Part shown: piece by piece, positions 1-9,284 of the stretch
How positions within the stretch are numbered: position 1 is the first letter of the stretch
How the letters are laid out: every line of letters begins with the position of its first letter
Origin: Peptostreptococcaceae bacterium
GTDB taxonomy: Bacteria; Bacillota; Clostridia; Peptostreptococcales; Peptostreptococcaceae
Length of the DNA stretch: 64,000 nucleotides
Reading direction: 5' to 3'
Assembly: GCA_025210335.1 (NCBI GenBank)
Contig: JAOARY010000064.1
Location: 62,001-126,000, forward strand
Made by a program: the position numbers and the translations under genes
Notes under the pieces: model-generated
Database searches by the model: none
Told to the model about the DNA's origin: nothing
What the model saw: the letters and a program-made list of their open reading frames with translations, nothing else

Positions 1-396
1 TTTTCTAGTATCTACTAATTTTATACTGTCATCATTCAACTCTTCTACATATTTTCTTGTCTTACTTGCAATTCCACTCATCCTTTGTAAAAAATTAAGT
101 GCTACACGTTCTGCCTTTAATATATCTTTTGTACTTCCCTTGATTATAAGTACATCTTCTCCTTTTAAAACTTTTTGTCCATCTTGCTTTAATATTTCAA
201 ATACTAAAGTTGAATTTAACATATTAAAAGTCATAATTGCAATATCTATTCCACATAAAATTCCATTTTCTTTTGCTGTTATCACTGCTGTTTTCATGTT
301 CTTTTCATCTATTAAATTATCCGTTGTTATATCTCCTGTAAAAATATCCTCATATAATGCATTTTTAATTATATTTTTTACTTTATCTATATTCAA
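1..396 (-). CDS. nadC: Quinolinate phosphoribosyltransferase, 5' part only (runs off the window)
   Basis: The first 132 codons of the enzyme that converts quinolinate and PRPP to nicotinate mononucleotide, the last step of de novo pyridine ring synthesis. The translation carries the family signatures GDITT near the start, LNFLQRMSGIASKT, and LVDTRK at the window edge. The start is TTG at 396-394, behind AAAGGTGG with a 6-nt spacer, and it overlaps the nadB stop (TTGA), so translation is probably coupled. The remaining catalytic half lies outside the window. It is third in a nadA-nadB-nadC operon. Confidence 0.93.
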   Translation of the reverse strand, partial: MNIDKVKNIIKNALYEDIFTGDITTDNLIDEKNMKTAVITAKENGILCGIDIAIMTFNMLNSTLVFEILKQDGQKVLKGEDVLIIKGSTKDILKAERVALNFLQRMSGIASKTRKYVEELNDDSIKLVDTRK

Positions 397-1994
397 TTTA
401 ATACCACCTTTTTTTCATCATCTATTTTAAATTTAAATCCATTTTTAAATTTATCATTCTTTCTTGGATAGTCACTTCTATAATGAGCACCTCTACTTTC
501 TTTCCTATATAATGCTGATTTTATAATTATCTTAGATAACAAAATCATATTTTTAAGTTCAAAATAATCAATATTTTTTTTATTTATCAATTCTAATTCT
601 TTTTGTATATTACAAATTAAAATAAAAGCATTATTTAATCCAATCTTATCCCTTATAATTCCAACTTTATCTTGCATAATTTCACGCAAAGCAGTTTTTA
701 ATTTTACTACTCTTTTATATTTCTTATAATCTATATTTTTATAATCTATTTCTAAGAGATATTTCTTGATAATATCATCTATATCTTCATTTTCTTTTGT
801 TTCTAAAGAATATCTATATAACTCATCACTTGCAATTTTAGAAAAAACTGCTCCTTCAAGCAAGGAATTACTTGCCAATCTATTAGCACCATGTACTTTT
901 AAATTTGCACATTCACCACAGGCATAAAGACCATCTATATTTGTTTTACAATTTATATCAGCACTTATTCCGCCCATAAGATAATGAGCCGCTGGTGTTA
1001 TGCTTATATATTCCTTGGTAATATCTAATCCATATTTTAAACATGTATTATACACTCTTGGAAATCTGTTTTTTATAAAATTTTTATCTCTAAAACTAAT
1101 ATCTAAATATATATTTTTTTGCTTTGATTTTTTTATTTCTTCATAAATTGCCCTTGAAACAATATCCCTTTTTGCAAGTTCCATCTTTTTATCATATTTA
1201 ACCATAAATCTTTCATTTATTTCATTTAAAAGAACTGCGCCTTCACCTCTAATAGCCTCTGATATTAAAAAATTGGGTGCATTTTCTATATTCAAAGTAG
1301 TTGGATGAAATTGTATAAATTCCATATCATCTATATATGCTCCTGCTCTATAAGCTAATGCAATTCCATCGCCTGTTGTAACCTCAGGATTAGATGTATT
1401 CTTATACAAATTCCCACATCCACCAGTTGACATTATAATACCTTTAGATAAATATATATCTAACTCCCCATTTTTCTTGTCTAGTGTATATACACCAAAA
1501 ACTCTATTATTCTTTGTTATCAAATCCAAAGCAAATAGATTTGATTTATAATCTATATTTGAAGTATTTTTTACTTTATTAAATAAAGATAATCTTATAC
1601 TCTTTCCCGTATTATCTCCATTTGAATGAAGTACCCTATTTACGCTGTGAGCCCCTTCTTTTCCTAATGATAATTTTTCACCATCAAAATCAAAATTTAC
1701 TCCATTATATATTAAATTCTCTATTGCATTTTTGCCATTTTCAATCATAAATTTAACATTTTCTTCATTACAATAATCATCCCCAGCATCTAGAGTATCT
1801 TTTATATGCAATTTAACTGAATCCTCTGTAGAAATTGGGGCTGCTATTCCTCCTTGAGCATGTTCTGTATTACATTCATTATTATCACCTTTAGAAATTA
1901 ATAGTACTCTTCCTTTTTTAGATAAATTTATAGCACTATTTAAACCTGTTATTCCTGCTCCTATTATAATATAATCATAATAATATTTATTCAT
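393..1994 (-). CDS. nadB: L-aspartate oxidase
   Basis: A 533-residue FAD flavoprotein that oxidises L-aspartate to iminoaspartate, the substrate of NadA. It shows the dinucleotide fold G12-x-G14-x-x-G17 after a beta strand, the HAQGG motif at 45-49, and FHPTTL and RGEGA motifs in the middle typical of the succinate dehydrogenase/fumarate reductase flavoprotein family. A helical C-terminal domain follows (about 420-533). Length is normal for NadB. The ATG start follows TTAGGGGATG. It begins 11 nt after nadA and overlaps nadC. In anaerobes fumarate is the likely electron acceptor (inference). Confidence 0.95.
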   Translation of the reverse strand: MNKYYYDYIIIGAGITGLNSAINLSKKGRVLLISKGDNNECNTEHAQGGIAAPISTEDSVKLHIKDTLDAGDDYCNEENVKFMIENGKNAIENLIYNGVNFDFDGEKLSLGKEGAHSVNRVLHSNGDNTGKSIRLSLFNKVKNTSNIDYKSNLFALDLITKNNRVFGVYTLDKKNGELDIYLSKGIIMSTGGCGNLYKNTSNPEVTTGDGIALAYRAGAYIDDMEFIQFHPTTLNIENAPNFLISEAIRGEGAVLLNEINERFMVKYDKKMELAKRDIVSRAIYEEIKKSKQKNIYLDISFRDKNFIKNRFPRVYNTCLKYGLDITKEYISITPAAHYLMGGISADINCKTNIDGLYACGECANLKVHGANRLASNSLLEGAVFSKIASDELYRYSLETKENEDIDDIIKKYLLEIDYKNIDYKKYKRVVKLKTALREIMQDKVGIIRDKIGLNNAFILICNIQKELELINKKNIDYFELKNMILLSKIIIKSALYRKESRGAHYRSDYPRKNDKFKNGFKFKIDDEKKVVLN

Positions 1995-2005
1995 TTTAAC
2001 ATCCC

Positions 2006-2926
2006 CTAATTTTTATTTAAATTAAGCATTGCATCTAAAGATGATTTTGCACCACTAACAACTTCATCATCTAATATAATTTCATTATCCATATTTAAAA
2101 GCACATTATAAACATCTATAAGTTTTGTTTTCTTCATATTTTTACAAACTAAATTATCATCTAATAAATAAAATTTCTTACCCTGATTTTCTTTTTCTAG
2201 TTTATGTATTATCCCTTCTTCCGTTCCAATTATAAATTCTTTATCCTCACTATTTTTAACATAATTTATTATGGCTGAAGTACTCCCTATAAAATCACTA
2301 TGCTTTAATACTTCTTTTTTACATTCTGGATGTGTTAATATTTTTATATTTTTATGTTTTTCTTTCATTCTTATTATTGAATCTTCACAAACTCTATGAT
2401 GTGTAGGACAAAATCCTTCCCATAAGATTATATTTTTATTTGTTTTTTCTTTTACATATGAACCTAAATTACAATCTGGAACAAATAATATATTTTTCGA
2501 ATCAATTGAATTCACTACATCAATAGCATTAGATGAAGTACAAGATATATCACTTATTGATTTTACTTTTGCACTTGAATTTACATAACAAACAATTTTT
2601 AAATCTGCGTATTTTTCTTTTTCTTCCTTTAATTCCTCATATGTTACCATATCCGCCATAGGGCATGTTGCATCCATAACTGGTATCAATACTTTTTTAT
2701 CTTTTGATAAAATTTTTGCACTTTCTGCCATAAAATGAACACCACAAAATACAATTACTTCTTCTTTTACATCACATGCTTTTTTACTAAGTTCTAATGA
2801 GTCACCTAAATAATCAGCAATTTCTTGTATTTCTTTATTTTGATAATTGTGCGCAAGTATTATAGCATTTCTTTCCTTTTTTAATTCCATGATCTTTGAT
2901 TTTAACTCTTCTATATTATTATTCAT
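2006..2926 (-). CDS. nadA: Quinolinate synthase A
   Basis: A 306-residue iron-sulfur enzyme that condenses iminoaspartate with dihydroxyacetone phosphate to quinolinate. The three cluster cysteines expected of NadA are visible: Cys61 in VFCGVHFMAE, Cys173 in GFCPTHHRV and Cys261 in LVCKNMK. The HPEC motif (199-202) and GSTSAI (214-219) are also present. It is the first gene of nadABC, with ATG after GAGGTGTTTT. The operon start region carries a GTCT-N7-AGAC inverted repeat that could be an operator. Confidence 0.95.
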   Translation of the reverse strand: MNNNIEELKSKIMELKKERNAIILAHNYQNKEIQEIADYLGDSLELSKKACDVKEEVIVFCGVHFMAESAKILSKDKKVLIPVMDATCPMADMVTYEELKEEKEKYADLKIVCYVNSSAKVKSISDISCTSSNAIDVVNSIDSKNILFVPDCNLGSYVKEKTNKNIILWEGFCPTHHRVCEDSIIRMKEKHKNIKILTHPECKKEVLKHSDFIGSTSAIINYVKNSEDKEFIIGTEEGIIHKLEKENQGKKFYLLDDNLVCKNMKKTKLIDVYNVLLNMDNEIILDDEVVSGAKSSLDAMLNLNKN

Positions 2927-2956
2927 AAAACACCTCTTTTTTAAGTAATTACTTCT

Positions 2957-2971
2957 GTCTTTACATTAGAC
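2957..2971. promoter_or_regulatory. Candidate operator upstream of nadA
   Basis: GTCT-TTACATT-AGAC is an inverted repeat 31 nt upstream of the nadA start and just downstream of the cheV terminator. TGTC/GACA half sites recall NiaR-type niacin repressor operators of Firmicutes (family knowledge, recalled, not searched). No niaR gene is in the window. With arms of only 4 bp, the call is tentative. Confidence 0.3.
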
Positions 2972-2993
2972 TTTACGATATTTATAATAACAT

Positions 2994-3040
2994 AAAAAAA
3001 GACCTTATTAAAATAAAAAATTTTAATAAGGTCTTTTTTT
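2994..3040 (-). terminator. Intrinsic terminator of cheV
   Basis: A 13-bp perfect stem (GACCTTATTAAAA at 3001-3013 with TTTTAATAAGGTC at 3021-3033) has a 7-nt loop and T/A tracts on both sides. It begins within a few nt of the cheV stop, so it ends the cheV transcript and isolates nadABC. Confidence 0.9.
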
Positions 3041-3043
3041 ATA

Positions 3044-3952
3044 TTATTCAATTCCCACAAGTGAGTCTATAAGTTCTATTAAATGTCCTATTTCAGGCTT
3101 ACTCATTTGAGCATCTGCTCCTACAGAATAACCCTTATGAAGTAAATCTCCTGTTATAAGTGATGAGAATATTATAACTGGAAGCCTTCTCATGACTTTA
3201 TCTTCCTTTATTGTTCTAGTCAAAGTATGACCATCCATAACTGGCATTTCAATATCTGTAACTAATAAATCAATTGCACTAAACATATTTTCTTCAAATT
3301 TTTCTTTTAGTTCTTGTACATACTCTAATGCCGCCTTACCATCATTAAAAAATGTCATATTAGTATATCCAGCTTTAGTAAGCACATCTTTCAATAATTT
3401 TCTAATAAGAGGTGAATCATCTGATAAAACAATCTTTTTAAGTGCTCTTTCTGGTTTGCTATCTAATTTGTCTATTCTAGCTTGAGATATACCAGTTTCA
3501 GGACTTATATCCATAACTATCTTTTCAAAATCTAATAACAGTAATATTCTATTATTATAATTTATATTACCTATAACAATAGTATTTTCTATTATTGAAT
3601 CTGGCTTTTGTAATTGCTCCCACTTGATTCTGTGAATTCCCACAACTTCATCAACAGAAAACGCTACTTTTATTTTATTAAATTCACAAAGTAATGTCAT
3701 TCTGCCACCTTCTGGCATCTGTTCTTTTTCAAGTACATATTTCATATCTATAACACTTATAACTTCTCCTCTTACAAGTGCTATCCCAGCTATGGCTGGA
3801 TTTGGATTAGGTATTTTATTGACATCTTCTATTCTTAAAATCTCTTTTACCTTAACAACATTTATAGCATATCTTTTGCCTTGAACTATAAATTCTAAGA
3901 TTTCAACTTCACCAGTACCACTCTCAAGAAGTATACCTTTATAATCTTCCAT
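3044..3952 (-). CDS. cheV: Chemotaxis coupling protein CheV (CheW-receiver fusion)
   Basis: A 302-residue soluble protein. An N-terminal CheW domain (about 10-150) couples chemoreceptors to CheA; a C-terminal receiver domain (about 170-300) has the acidic pair in VLSDDSPLIRKLL, the phospho-acceptor Asp in LLVTDIEMPVMDG and the conserved Lys in SKPEIG. This domain order defines CheV, an adaptation coupling protein. I chose the ATG at 3952 because AAGGGGGAG lies 7 nt upstream; the longer frame to 3970 would put the ribosome site inside the gene. It appears to be monocistronic and implies a motile cell. Confidence 0.93.
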   Translation of the reverse strand: MEDYKGILLESGTGEVEILEFIVQGKRYAINVVKVKEILRIEDVNKIPNPNPAIAGIALVRGEVISVIDMKYVLEKEQMPEGGRMTLLCEFNKIKVAFSVDEVVGIHRIKWEQLQKPDSIIENTIVIGNINYNNRILLLLDFEKIVMDISPETGISQARIDKLDSKPERALKKIVLSDDSPLIRKLLKDVLTKAGYTNMTFFNDGKAALEYVQELKEKFEENMFSAIDLLVTDIEMPVMDGHTLTRTIKEDKVMRRLPVIIFSSLITGDLLHKGYSVGADAQMSKPEIGHLIELIDSLVGIE

Positions 3953-4070
3953 TTCAAACTCCCCCTTCATATCCTTATGCTATCTTTATACCAAAAAATT
4001 TTACTCTTAAATCATATATTATTCATTTTTACAATTAGAAATATATTAATATTAAAATTTCTCATTTATT

Positions 4071-4619
4071 TTAAATTAAAATACCTTTTTCTCTGTCCAC
4101 TATATAATTATTTAGAGCACTTAAATAATTTATATACCCATTTTTATTGTATTTAATCTCATATCTTTTATTCATTTCTTTATACGGTATAGATTTTCTT
4201 CCACCATCTAAAGAATCTCTATATATTTTTAGTAAAATTTCTATAGGGAGTAGATATAGTTCTTTATAAAATTTAAAATTTATTATCAAAAATGAAAATC
4301 CACCTTGTATTTTGAACTTATTCATGAAATCAATCTGATGTGAGTGTATATTTTTAAGAGGAAGGCTTTTATTATTTGTTTCTTTTGCATCAAATGCAAC
4401 AGGATAACCTTGACACAAACCCATATAATCAACTATACTTTTTTCTTCAAAAAAGGCTTTTGTTATTATTTTTTTATCTATCTCAATTACTTTTATCGGT
4501 ACTGGCATCTTTTTTATTAAGGCCAAATTAGATTTTTCATATTGTTCATTTGCTTGATTTATAAGTTCTTCAGTATCATCCCCTCTATGTCTTGAATTTA
4601 AACTATTCCATCTAGTCAT
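4071..4619 (-). CDS. recU: Holliday junction resolvase RecU family
   Basis: A 182-residue protein of the RecU/PBP-related factor A family, which cleaves recombination junctions and aids chromosome segregation. Family features are SRHRG then INQANEQY near the N terminus, PVPIKV, and the nuclease core VDYMG...FDAKET, whose acidic residues and Lys match the metal-binding site. Of the in-frame starts at 4637 (TTG), 4628 and 4619, the last has AAAGGA about 8 nt upstream. The usual neighbour, a class A penicillin-binding protein gene, is not adjacent. It is transcribed divergently from ade. Confidence 0.88.
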   Translation of the reverse strand: MTRWNSLNSRHRGDDTEELINQANEQYEKSNLALIKKMPVPIKVIEIDKKIITKAFFEEKSIVDYMGLCQGYPVAFDAKETNNKSLPLKNIHSHQIDFMNKFKIQGGFSFLIINFKFYKELYLLPIEILLKIYRDSLDGGRKSIPYKEMNKRYEIKYNKNGYINYLSALNNYIVDREKGILI

Positions 4620-4667
4620 TACCTTCATTCCTTTCAAAAATTATATATTAATTTTATCATAAACTTA

Positions 4668-4696
4668 TTGCTTTTTTATTTGTATTAATTTATAAT
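4668..4696 (+). promoter_or_regulatory. SigA-type promoter of ade
   Basis: TTGCTT at 4668-4673, 17-bp spacer, TATAAT at 4691-4696, about 50 nt upstream of the ade ribosome site. It is a near-consensus housekeeping promoter in the only divergent gap of the window. Confidence 0.75.
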
Positions 4697-4750
4697 GGTG
4701 AGAATTAAATATATAAAAAGAAAGGGCATATTTATATGTAGGTGATTATT

Positions 4751-6463
4751 TTGGAAAATTTAAGAAAAATTATAGATATTGCATCAAAAAAGGAAGATGC
4801 TGATTTAGTATTAAAAAATGGAAATATAATAAATATTTTTACAAATGAAATAATAAATGCAGATATAGCAATTTCAGATAATAAAATTGCTGCAATAGGT
4901 AGTTATAATGGCAAAGAGGAAATCGATTGTACAAATAAATATATCTCACCTTCATTTATAGATTCTCATGTTCATCTTGAATCTAGTATGGTTAATCCAA
5001 AAGAATTTGCAAAAGCAGTATTAAAAAGGGGTACTACTTGTGCTATTGCAGACCCTCATGAAATTGCAAATGTCTGTGGTCTTGATGGAATTAAGTATAT
5101 TTTAGATTCCCTAAAAAATTCTTCATTTGACCTTTATATGATGTTACCTTCATGTGTTCCTGCCACAAATTTTGAAAATAGTGGTGCTAATCTAGACGCA
5201 AAAGAATTAGAAAAATTGATAGATTATGAAAATGTAATAGGACTAGGCGAAGTTATGGATTATATGGCTATTATAAATAAAGAAAATCATTTAATAGAAA
5301 AATTAGATCTTTTTAAAAATAAAATTATAGATGGCCATGGGCCAATTTCTGATATTAGTCATCTTAATGCTTATATCGCAACAGGAATTAAAACTGATCA
5401 TGAATGCTCCAAAGAAGAAGAACTTATAAATAGAGTTAGGTTTGGTATGTATGTTCAAATAAGGGAAGGCTCTGCTGCCAAAGATCTTAAAAATTTGATA
5501 AAAGCAGTTAATAAAAATAATATCTCAAGAATTCTATTTTGTACAGATGATAGACATCCAAATGATATTATAAATGAAGGTCATATAGATAACAATGTCA
5601 AAATGGCCATAAAAGAAGGTATAGACCCTATAGACGCAATTAAAATGGCTAGTATAAATATATGTAATTGTTATAATATAAAAAATAAAGGAGCAATAGC
5701 ACCTTCTTATAATGCAAATTTACTCATAATTGATAATCTTAAAGATTTTAATATAGAAAAAGTCATAAAAGATGGTAAATTAATTGTTGATAATTTAAAT
5801 AATATTTATGATTTTAAATTTAATGATATTAACGATGAAAAAGTTAGAAATAAAATAAATATAGCTAATCTGAATTTAAGTGATTTAAACTTAAAAACAA
5901 AGAATAATGATATAACCGGAATACAACTTATACCAAATTCCATACTCACAAAAAAAATAAATATTAAAATTCAAAACAAAGATGGTATTTATATCAAAAG
6001 TAATGAAGATGATATATTAAAAATAGCTGTAATAGAAAGACATAGTGATAAAAATAATATTGGTATCTCTTTAGTCAAAGGCTTTGGACTTAAAAATGGT
6101 GCAATCGCATCAACAATAGCACATGACTCTCATAATCTAATAGTCATTGGGGATAATGATACTGATATGCTAAACTGCATAAACCATATAAAAAAAATTG
6201 GTGGTGGTATTTGTATTAGCAGTAATAACAAGATAAAAAAATCCCTAACCCTAGATATTGCTGGTTTAGTTTCTTCTAAAACTCTTGAAGAAGTTGATAT
6301 TATACTTGAAGATATGTTAAATTATGCTTATAAACTTGGTGTTTATAAAGATATAGAACCATTTATGACATTAGGATTTTTAGCATTACCAGTTATACCA
6401 GAAATACGAATAACTGATATTGGTACATTTGATGTTTTAAATTATAAATTTATAAAACAATAG
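4751..6463 (+). CDS. ade: Adenine deaminase
   Basis: A 570-residue metal-dependent amidohydrolase that deaminates adenine to hypoxanthine in purine salvage. It has the metal motif FIDSHVHLESS, the following ADPHEIANV, and GLGEVMD and the late HD-type FCTDDRHP motif of the AdeC subfamily. Length is normal. The start is TTG at 4751, with AGGTGA at 4740-4745 and a 5-nt spacer; the in-frame GTG at 4742 is inside that ribosome site. It is the only plus-strand gene in the window and stands alone between a good promoter and a bidirectional terminator. Confidence 0.93.
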   Translation: MENLRKIIDIASKKEDADLVLKNGNIINIFTNEIINADIAISDNKIAAIGSYNGKEEIDCTNKYISPSFIDSHVHLESSMVNPKEFAKAVLKRGTTCAIADPHEIANVCGLDGIKYILDSLKNSSFDLYMMLPSCVPATNFENSGANLDAKELEKLIDYENVIGLGEVMDYMAIINKENHLIEKLDLFKNKIIDGHGPISDISHLNAYIATGIKTDHECSKEEELINRVRFGMYVQIREGSAAKDLKNLIKAVNKNNISRILFCTDDRHPNDIINEGHIDNNVKMAIKEGIDPIDAIKMASINICNCYNIKNKGAIAPSYNANLLIIDNLKDFNIEKVIKDGKLIVDNLNNIYDFKFNDINDEKVRNKINIANLNLSDLNLKTKNNDITGIQLIPNSILTKKINIKIQNKDGIYIKSNEDDILKIAVIERHSDKNNIGISLVKGFGLKNGAIASTIAHDSHNLIVIGDNDTDMLNCINHIKKIGGGICISSNNKIKKSLTLDIAGLVSSKTLEEVDIILEDMLNYAYKLGVYKDIEPFMTLGFLALPVIPEIRITDIGTFDVLNYKFIKQ

Positions 6464-6521
6464 TAAAACCATACAAATCTTTTTACTATTAATTCCACAA
6501 GCAATTTAATCTTAATAAATA

Positions 6522-6553
6522 AAAAAACGAACTCATGAATTGAGTTCGTTTTA
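6522..6553. terminator. Bidirectional terminator between ade and the transketolase genes
   Basis: A 12-bp stem (AAAACGAACTCA / TGAGTTCGTTTT) with a 5-nt loop and A/T tracts on both sides lies between two convergent genes, so it can serve both. Confidence 0.9.
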
Positions 6554-6561
6554 TATTTTAT

Positions 6562-7497
6562 TTATTTTTTTGAAATAGCAGTCTTAGCAGCTTCAACTAT
6601 TTTTTCTGCTGTAAGTCCGTATTTTTCCATAAGTTCTGCTGGCTTTCCAGATTCTCCAAAAGTATCATTTATAGCTACTGGAACAACTGGAACTAAATTA
6701 TTCGATACTACTGTTTCACTAACAGCACTGAAAAGTCCACCTATAACACTGTGTTCTTCTGCTGTAACTATTGCATTAGTATCTTTTGCAGCTTCTACTA
6801 TTGCATCTTTATCTAAAGGCTTTATAGTAGACATATTTATAACTTTAGCAGTTATACCTTGTTCTTCTAATATTCTTGCAGCTTCTAAAGCTTTTTCAAC
6901 CATAACTCCACAAGCAATTATAGAAACATCACTACCATCTTTTAAAGTCTTTGCTTTACCTATTTCAAATTTATAATTATCATCATTTACAATTGGTGTA
7001 GCAAGTCTTCCAAGTCTAACATAAACAGGACCATTATATTTAGCTACTTCTAATATAGCTTGTCTTGCTTCTATTCCATCAGCAGGAACTATTACAGTCA
7101 TATTAGGAAGAGTTCTCATTAATGATATATCTTCTATTGATTGATGACTTGCACCATCTTCTCCAACAGTTATACCAGCATGAGTTGCACAAACTTTTAC
7201 ATTTAATTTTGGATAAGCAATTGAATTTCTTATTATTTCAAACGCTCTACCAGTTGCAAATACTGCAAAAGTACTAGCAAAAGGAATTTTACCAACAGTA
7301 GAAAGACCAGCTGCTGCGCCCATTAAATTTTGTTCTGCAATACCCATATTAAAGAATCTTTCTGGGTATTTAGCTTTAAAGTCAGCTGTTTTAGTCGATT
7401 TTGATAAATCTGCATCTAAAACTACAACATTTTGATTTAATTCTCCTACTTCTAAAAGTGCCTTACCATAGGCCTCTCTAGTTGCTATATTACTCAT
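6562..7497 (-). CDS. Transketolase, C-terminal subunit
   Basis: A 311-residue second half of a split transketolase, holding the pyrimidine-binding and C-terminal domains. Signatures are GIAEQNLMGAAAGL (TPP activation Glu), FASTFAVFATGRAFE, GEDGASHQSIED and VRLGR. It transfers two-carbon ketol units in the non-oxidative pentose phosphate pathway as a heteromer with the N-terminal subunit. ATG at 7497 follows GGAGG by 9 nt and overlaps the partner stop by 8 nt (ATGAGTAA), so synthesis is coupled. Split transketolases are normal in Clostridia and archaea. Confidence 0.92.
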   Translation of the reverse strand: MSNIATREAYGKALLEVGELNQNVVVLDADLSKSTKTADFKAKYPERFFNMGIAEQNLMGAAAGLSTVGKIPFASTFAVFATGRAFEIIRNSIAYPKLNVKVCATHAGITVGEDGASHQSIEDISLMRTLPNMTVIVPADGIEARQAILEVAKYNGPVYVRLGRLATPIVNDDNYKFEIGKAKTLKDGSDVSIIACGVMVEKALEAARILEEQGITAKVINMSTIKPLDKDAIVEAAKDTNAIVTAEEHSVIGGLFSAVSETVVSNNLVPVVPVAINDTFGESGKPAELMEKYGLTAEKIVEAAKTAISKK

Positions 7498-8317
7498 TAT
7501 CTTCAACCTCCAATTCCTTCATAGCTAATTCAAACTCTTCATTATTTGGTGCTTTTCCATGCCATCCAGCATTATTTTCCATAAAAGAAACACCTTTACC
7601 TTTTATCGTTTTAGCTACTATCATTGTAGGTTTGTTATCACTTTCTTTTGCTGAATCTAATGCAGCAAATATTTGATCAAAATCATGTCCATCTATTTCA
7701 ATTACATTCCATCCGAACGATTTGAATTTATCAGCAACATTACCTATATTCATAACTTCTTCATTTTTCCCATCTATTTGAAGTCCATTATAATCTAAAA
7801 ATGCTACTAAATTGCCTAAATTATAATGAGCACAAGACATTGCAGCTTCCCATACAAGTCCTTCTTGTATTTCTCCATCTCCTAAAATAGTATATACTCT
7901 TGAAGATGAGTTATCTAATTTTAATCCTAGAGCCATTCCAAATGCAGTTGAAATCCCTTGACCTAGAGAACCTGTTGACATATCTACTCCAGGAATATTC
8001 TTCATATCAGGATGTCCTTGAAGTAATGCACCTGTTTTTCTTAAAGTATCTAATTCAACTTTATCAAAAAATCCTTTTTCTGCTAAAGTAGCATATAGTA
8101 CTGGTGCTGCATGCCCTTTTGAAAGTACAAATCTATCTCTATTTGCCTTTTTAGGATCCTTAGCATCTACATTCATTTCATCAAAGAATAAAGCAGTTAA
8201 TATATCCGCTGCTGATAATGATCCTCCTGGATGTCCTGATGCAGATTTGTGAAGCATTTGCACAATATTCTTTCTCACTTGTGTAGCTATTTTTTTTAGC
8301 TCTTTGTGATTCCTCAT
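7490..8317 (-). CDS. Transketolase, N-terminal (TPP-binding) subunit
   Basis: A 275-residue first half of the split transketolase. It carries SGHPGGSLSAADIL, KGHAAPVLYA, GSLGQGISTAFGMALG and the thiamine diphosphate motif GDGEIQEG...NLVAFLDYNGLQ. It makes up the active site with the C-terminal subunit encoded immediately downstream (8-nt overlap). Together with the transaldolase-type gene at 37.9-38.6 kb it gives a non-oxidative pentose phosphate route. A ribosome site (TAGGAGGTA) precedes ATG. Confidence 0.93.
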   Translation of the reverse strand: MRNHKELKKIATQVRKNIVQMLHKSASGHPGGSLSAADILTALFFDEMNVDAKDPKKANRDRFVLSKGHAAPVLYATLAEKGFFDKVELDTLRKTGALLQGHPDMKNIPGVDMSTGSLGQGISTAFGMALGLKLDNSSSRVYTILGDGEIQEGLVWEAAMSCAHYNLGNLVAFLDYNGLQIDGKNEEVMNIGNVADKFKSFGWNVIEIDGHDFDQIFAALDSAKESDNKPTMIVAKTIKGKGVSFMENNAGWHGKAPNNEEFELAMKELEVEDNE

Positions 8318-8348
8318 TTAAATAATACCTCCTACGTTGTTTCAATAT

Positions 8349-8366
8349 TATTGATTTTAATCAATA
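8349..8366. promoter_or_regulatory. 18-bp palindrome upstream of the transketolase operon
   Basis: TATTGATT-TT-AATCAATA is a perfect 8+2+8 palindrome about 32 nt upstream of the N-subunit start. It lacks a following T tract in the minus direction, so it fits an operator better than a terminator. The regulator is unknown. Confidence 0.35.
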
Positions 8367-8400
8367 AAAAATAAATTACCTATATATTAAATAAATAGTC

Positions 8401-9261
8401 TTATATAGTTTTAAATCCTTCTCCTAAAACTTCATGTATTCCAGCAACCATTACAAAAGCTTTTGGATCTACATCTTTTACAATTTCCTTAAGTTTTACT
8501 TCCTGTCCTCTATTTATAACAACAAGCATAACTTCTCTTTTTGAGTCCGTATACATACCTCTACCACTAAGAGCTGTAACACCTCTACCTAAATCATTTA
8601 TAATCTTATTTCCTATTTCATCTGTAGCATTAGAAATAATAAAATAAGCTTTTGCATAGCCTAGACCTTCTATAATAAAATCCGCTACTCTTACTATTAT
8701 ATACAGTGCTATTGCAGAATACAAGGCAGTTTCTATATTTTTGTTTACAATACCTGAAAATACTACTATAAAAAAGTCAAATATCATAGTCAGTTTTGGA
8801 ATACTTAGAGATTTAAAATATTTATTTAAAATAGAACCTATTAAATCAGTTCCACCAGTTGAACCTCCACATCTAAAAACAATTCCAAGCCCTGTTCCTA
8901 AAATCAAACCACCGTACAAAGCAGATAATAAATTATCATTTGTAACACTTAAATTAGAATAATATCTAGATAATATATCTAATATAAAAATTAAAGCAAT
9001 AGTTCCATAAGCTGTTTTTGCTCCAAAATTCTTACCAAGAACTAATATCCCTGCAATAAATAAAGGAATATTTATAATAAGTATAATTTTTGAAGTAGTA
9101 AAACCACTTAATTTATTTATAAGTACAGCAAGCCCACTTATACCTCCTGGCGCTATTGTATTTGGAACTAAAAAGAAATTAAGTGCAATAGCTAAAAGCA
9201 AACACCCCAATGTAATTCCAATATACTCCAATACTACTTTATAAACACTTTTTTTCGCCAA
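8401..9261 (-). CDS. YitT family membrane protein
   Basis: A 286-residue integral membrane protein with about five to six N-terminal hydrophobic helices (residues 10-195), containing FLVPNTIAPGGISGLAVL and GGSTGGTDLIG, then a soluble C-terminal domain (about 200-286; DUF2179-like, GRGVTALSGRGMY). This is the YitT/DUF161 family of unknown biochemical role. The start is TTG with AAGGA 8 nt upstream. It sits between the transketolase pair and the envelope-polymer genes without clear coupling to either. Confidence 0.85.
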   Translation of the reverse strand: MAKKSVYKVVLEYIGITLGCLLLAIALNFFLVPNTIAPGGISGLAVLINKLSGFTTSKIILIINIPLFIAGILVLGKNFGAKTAYGTIALIFILDILSRYYSNLSVTNDNLLSALYGGLILGTGLGIVFRCGGSTGGTDLIGSILNKYFKSLSIPKLTMIFDFFIVVFSGIVNKNIETALYSAIALYIIVRVADFIIEGLGYAKAYFIISNATDEIGNKIINDLGRGVTALSGRGMYTDSKREVMLVVINRGQEVKLKEIVKDVDPKAFVMVAGIHEVLGEGFKTI

Positions 9262-9284
9262 TTTAATCTTCCTTTCAAATTCTT

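Noticed and set aside
140-430. 96-codon plus-strand frame at the left edge
   Set aside because: Opposite nadC, whose minus-strand translation has clear family motifs.
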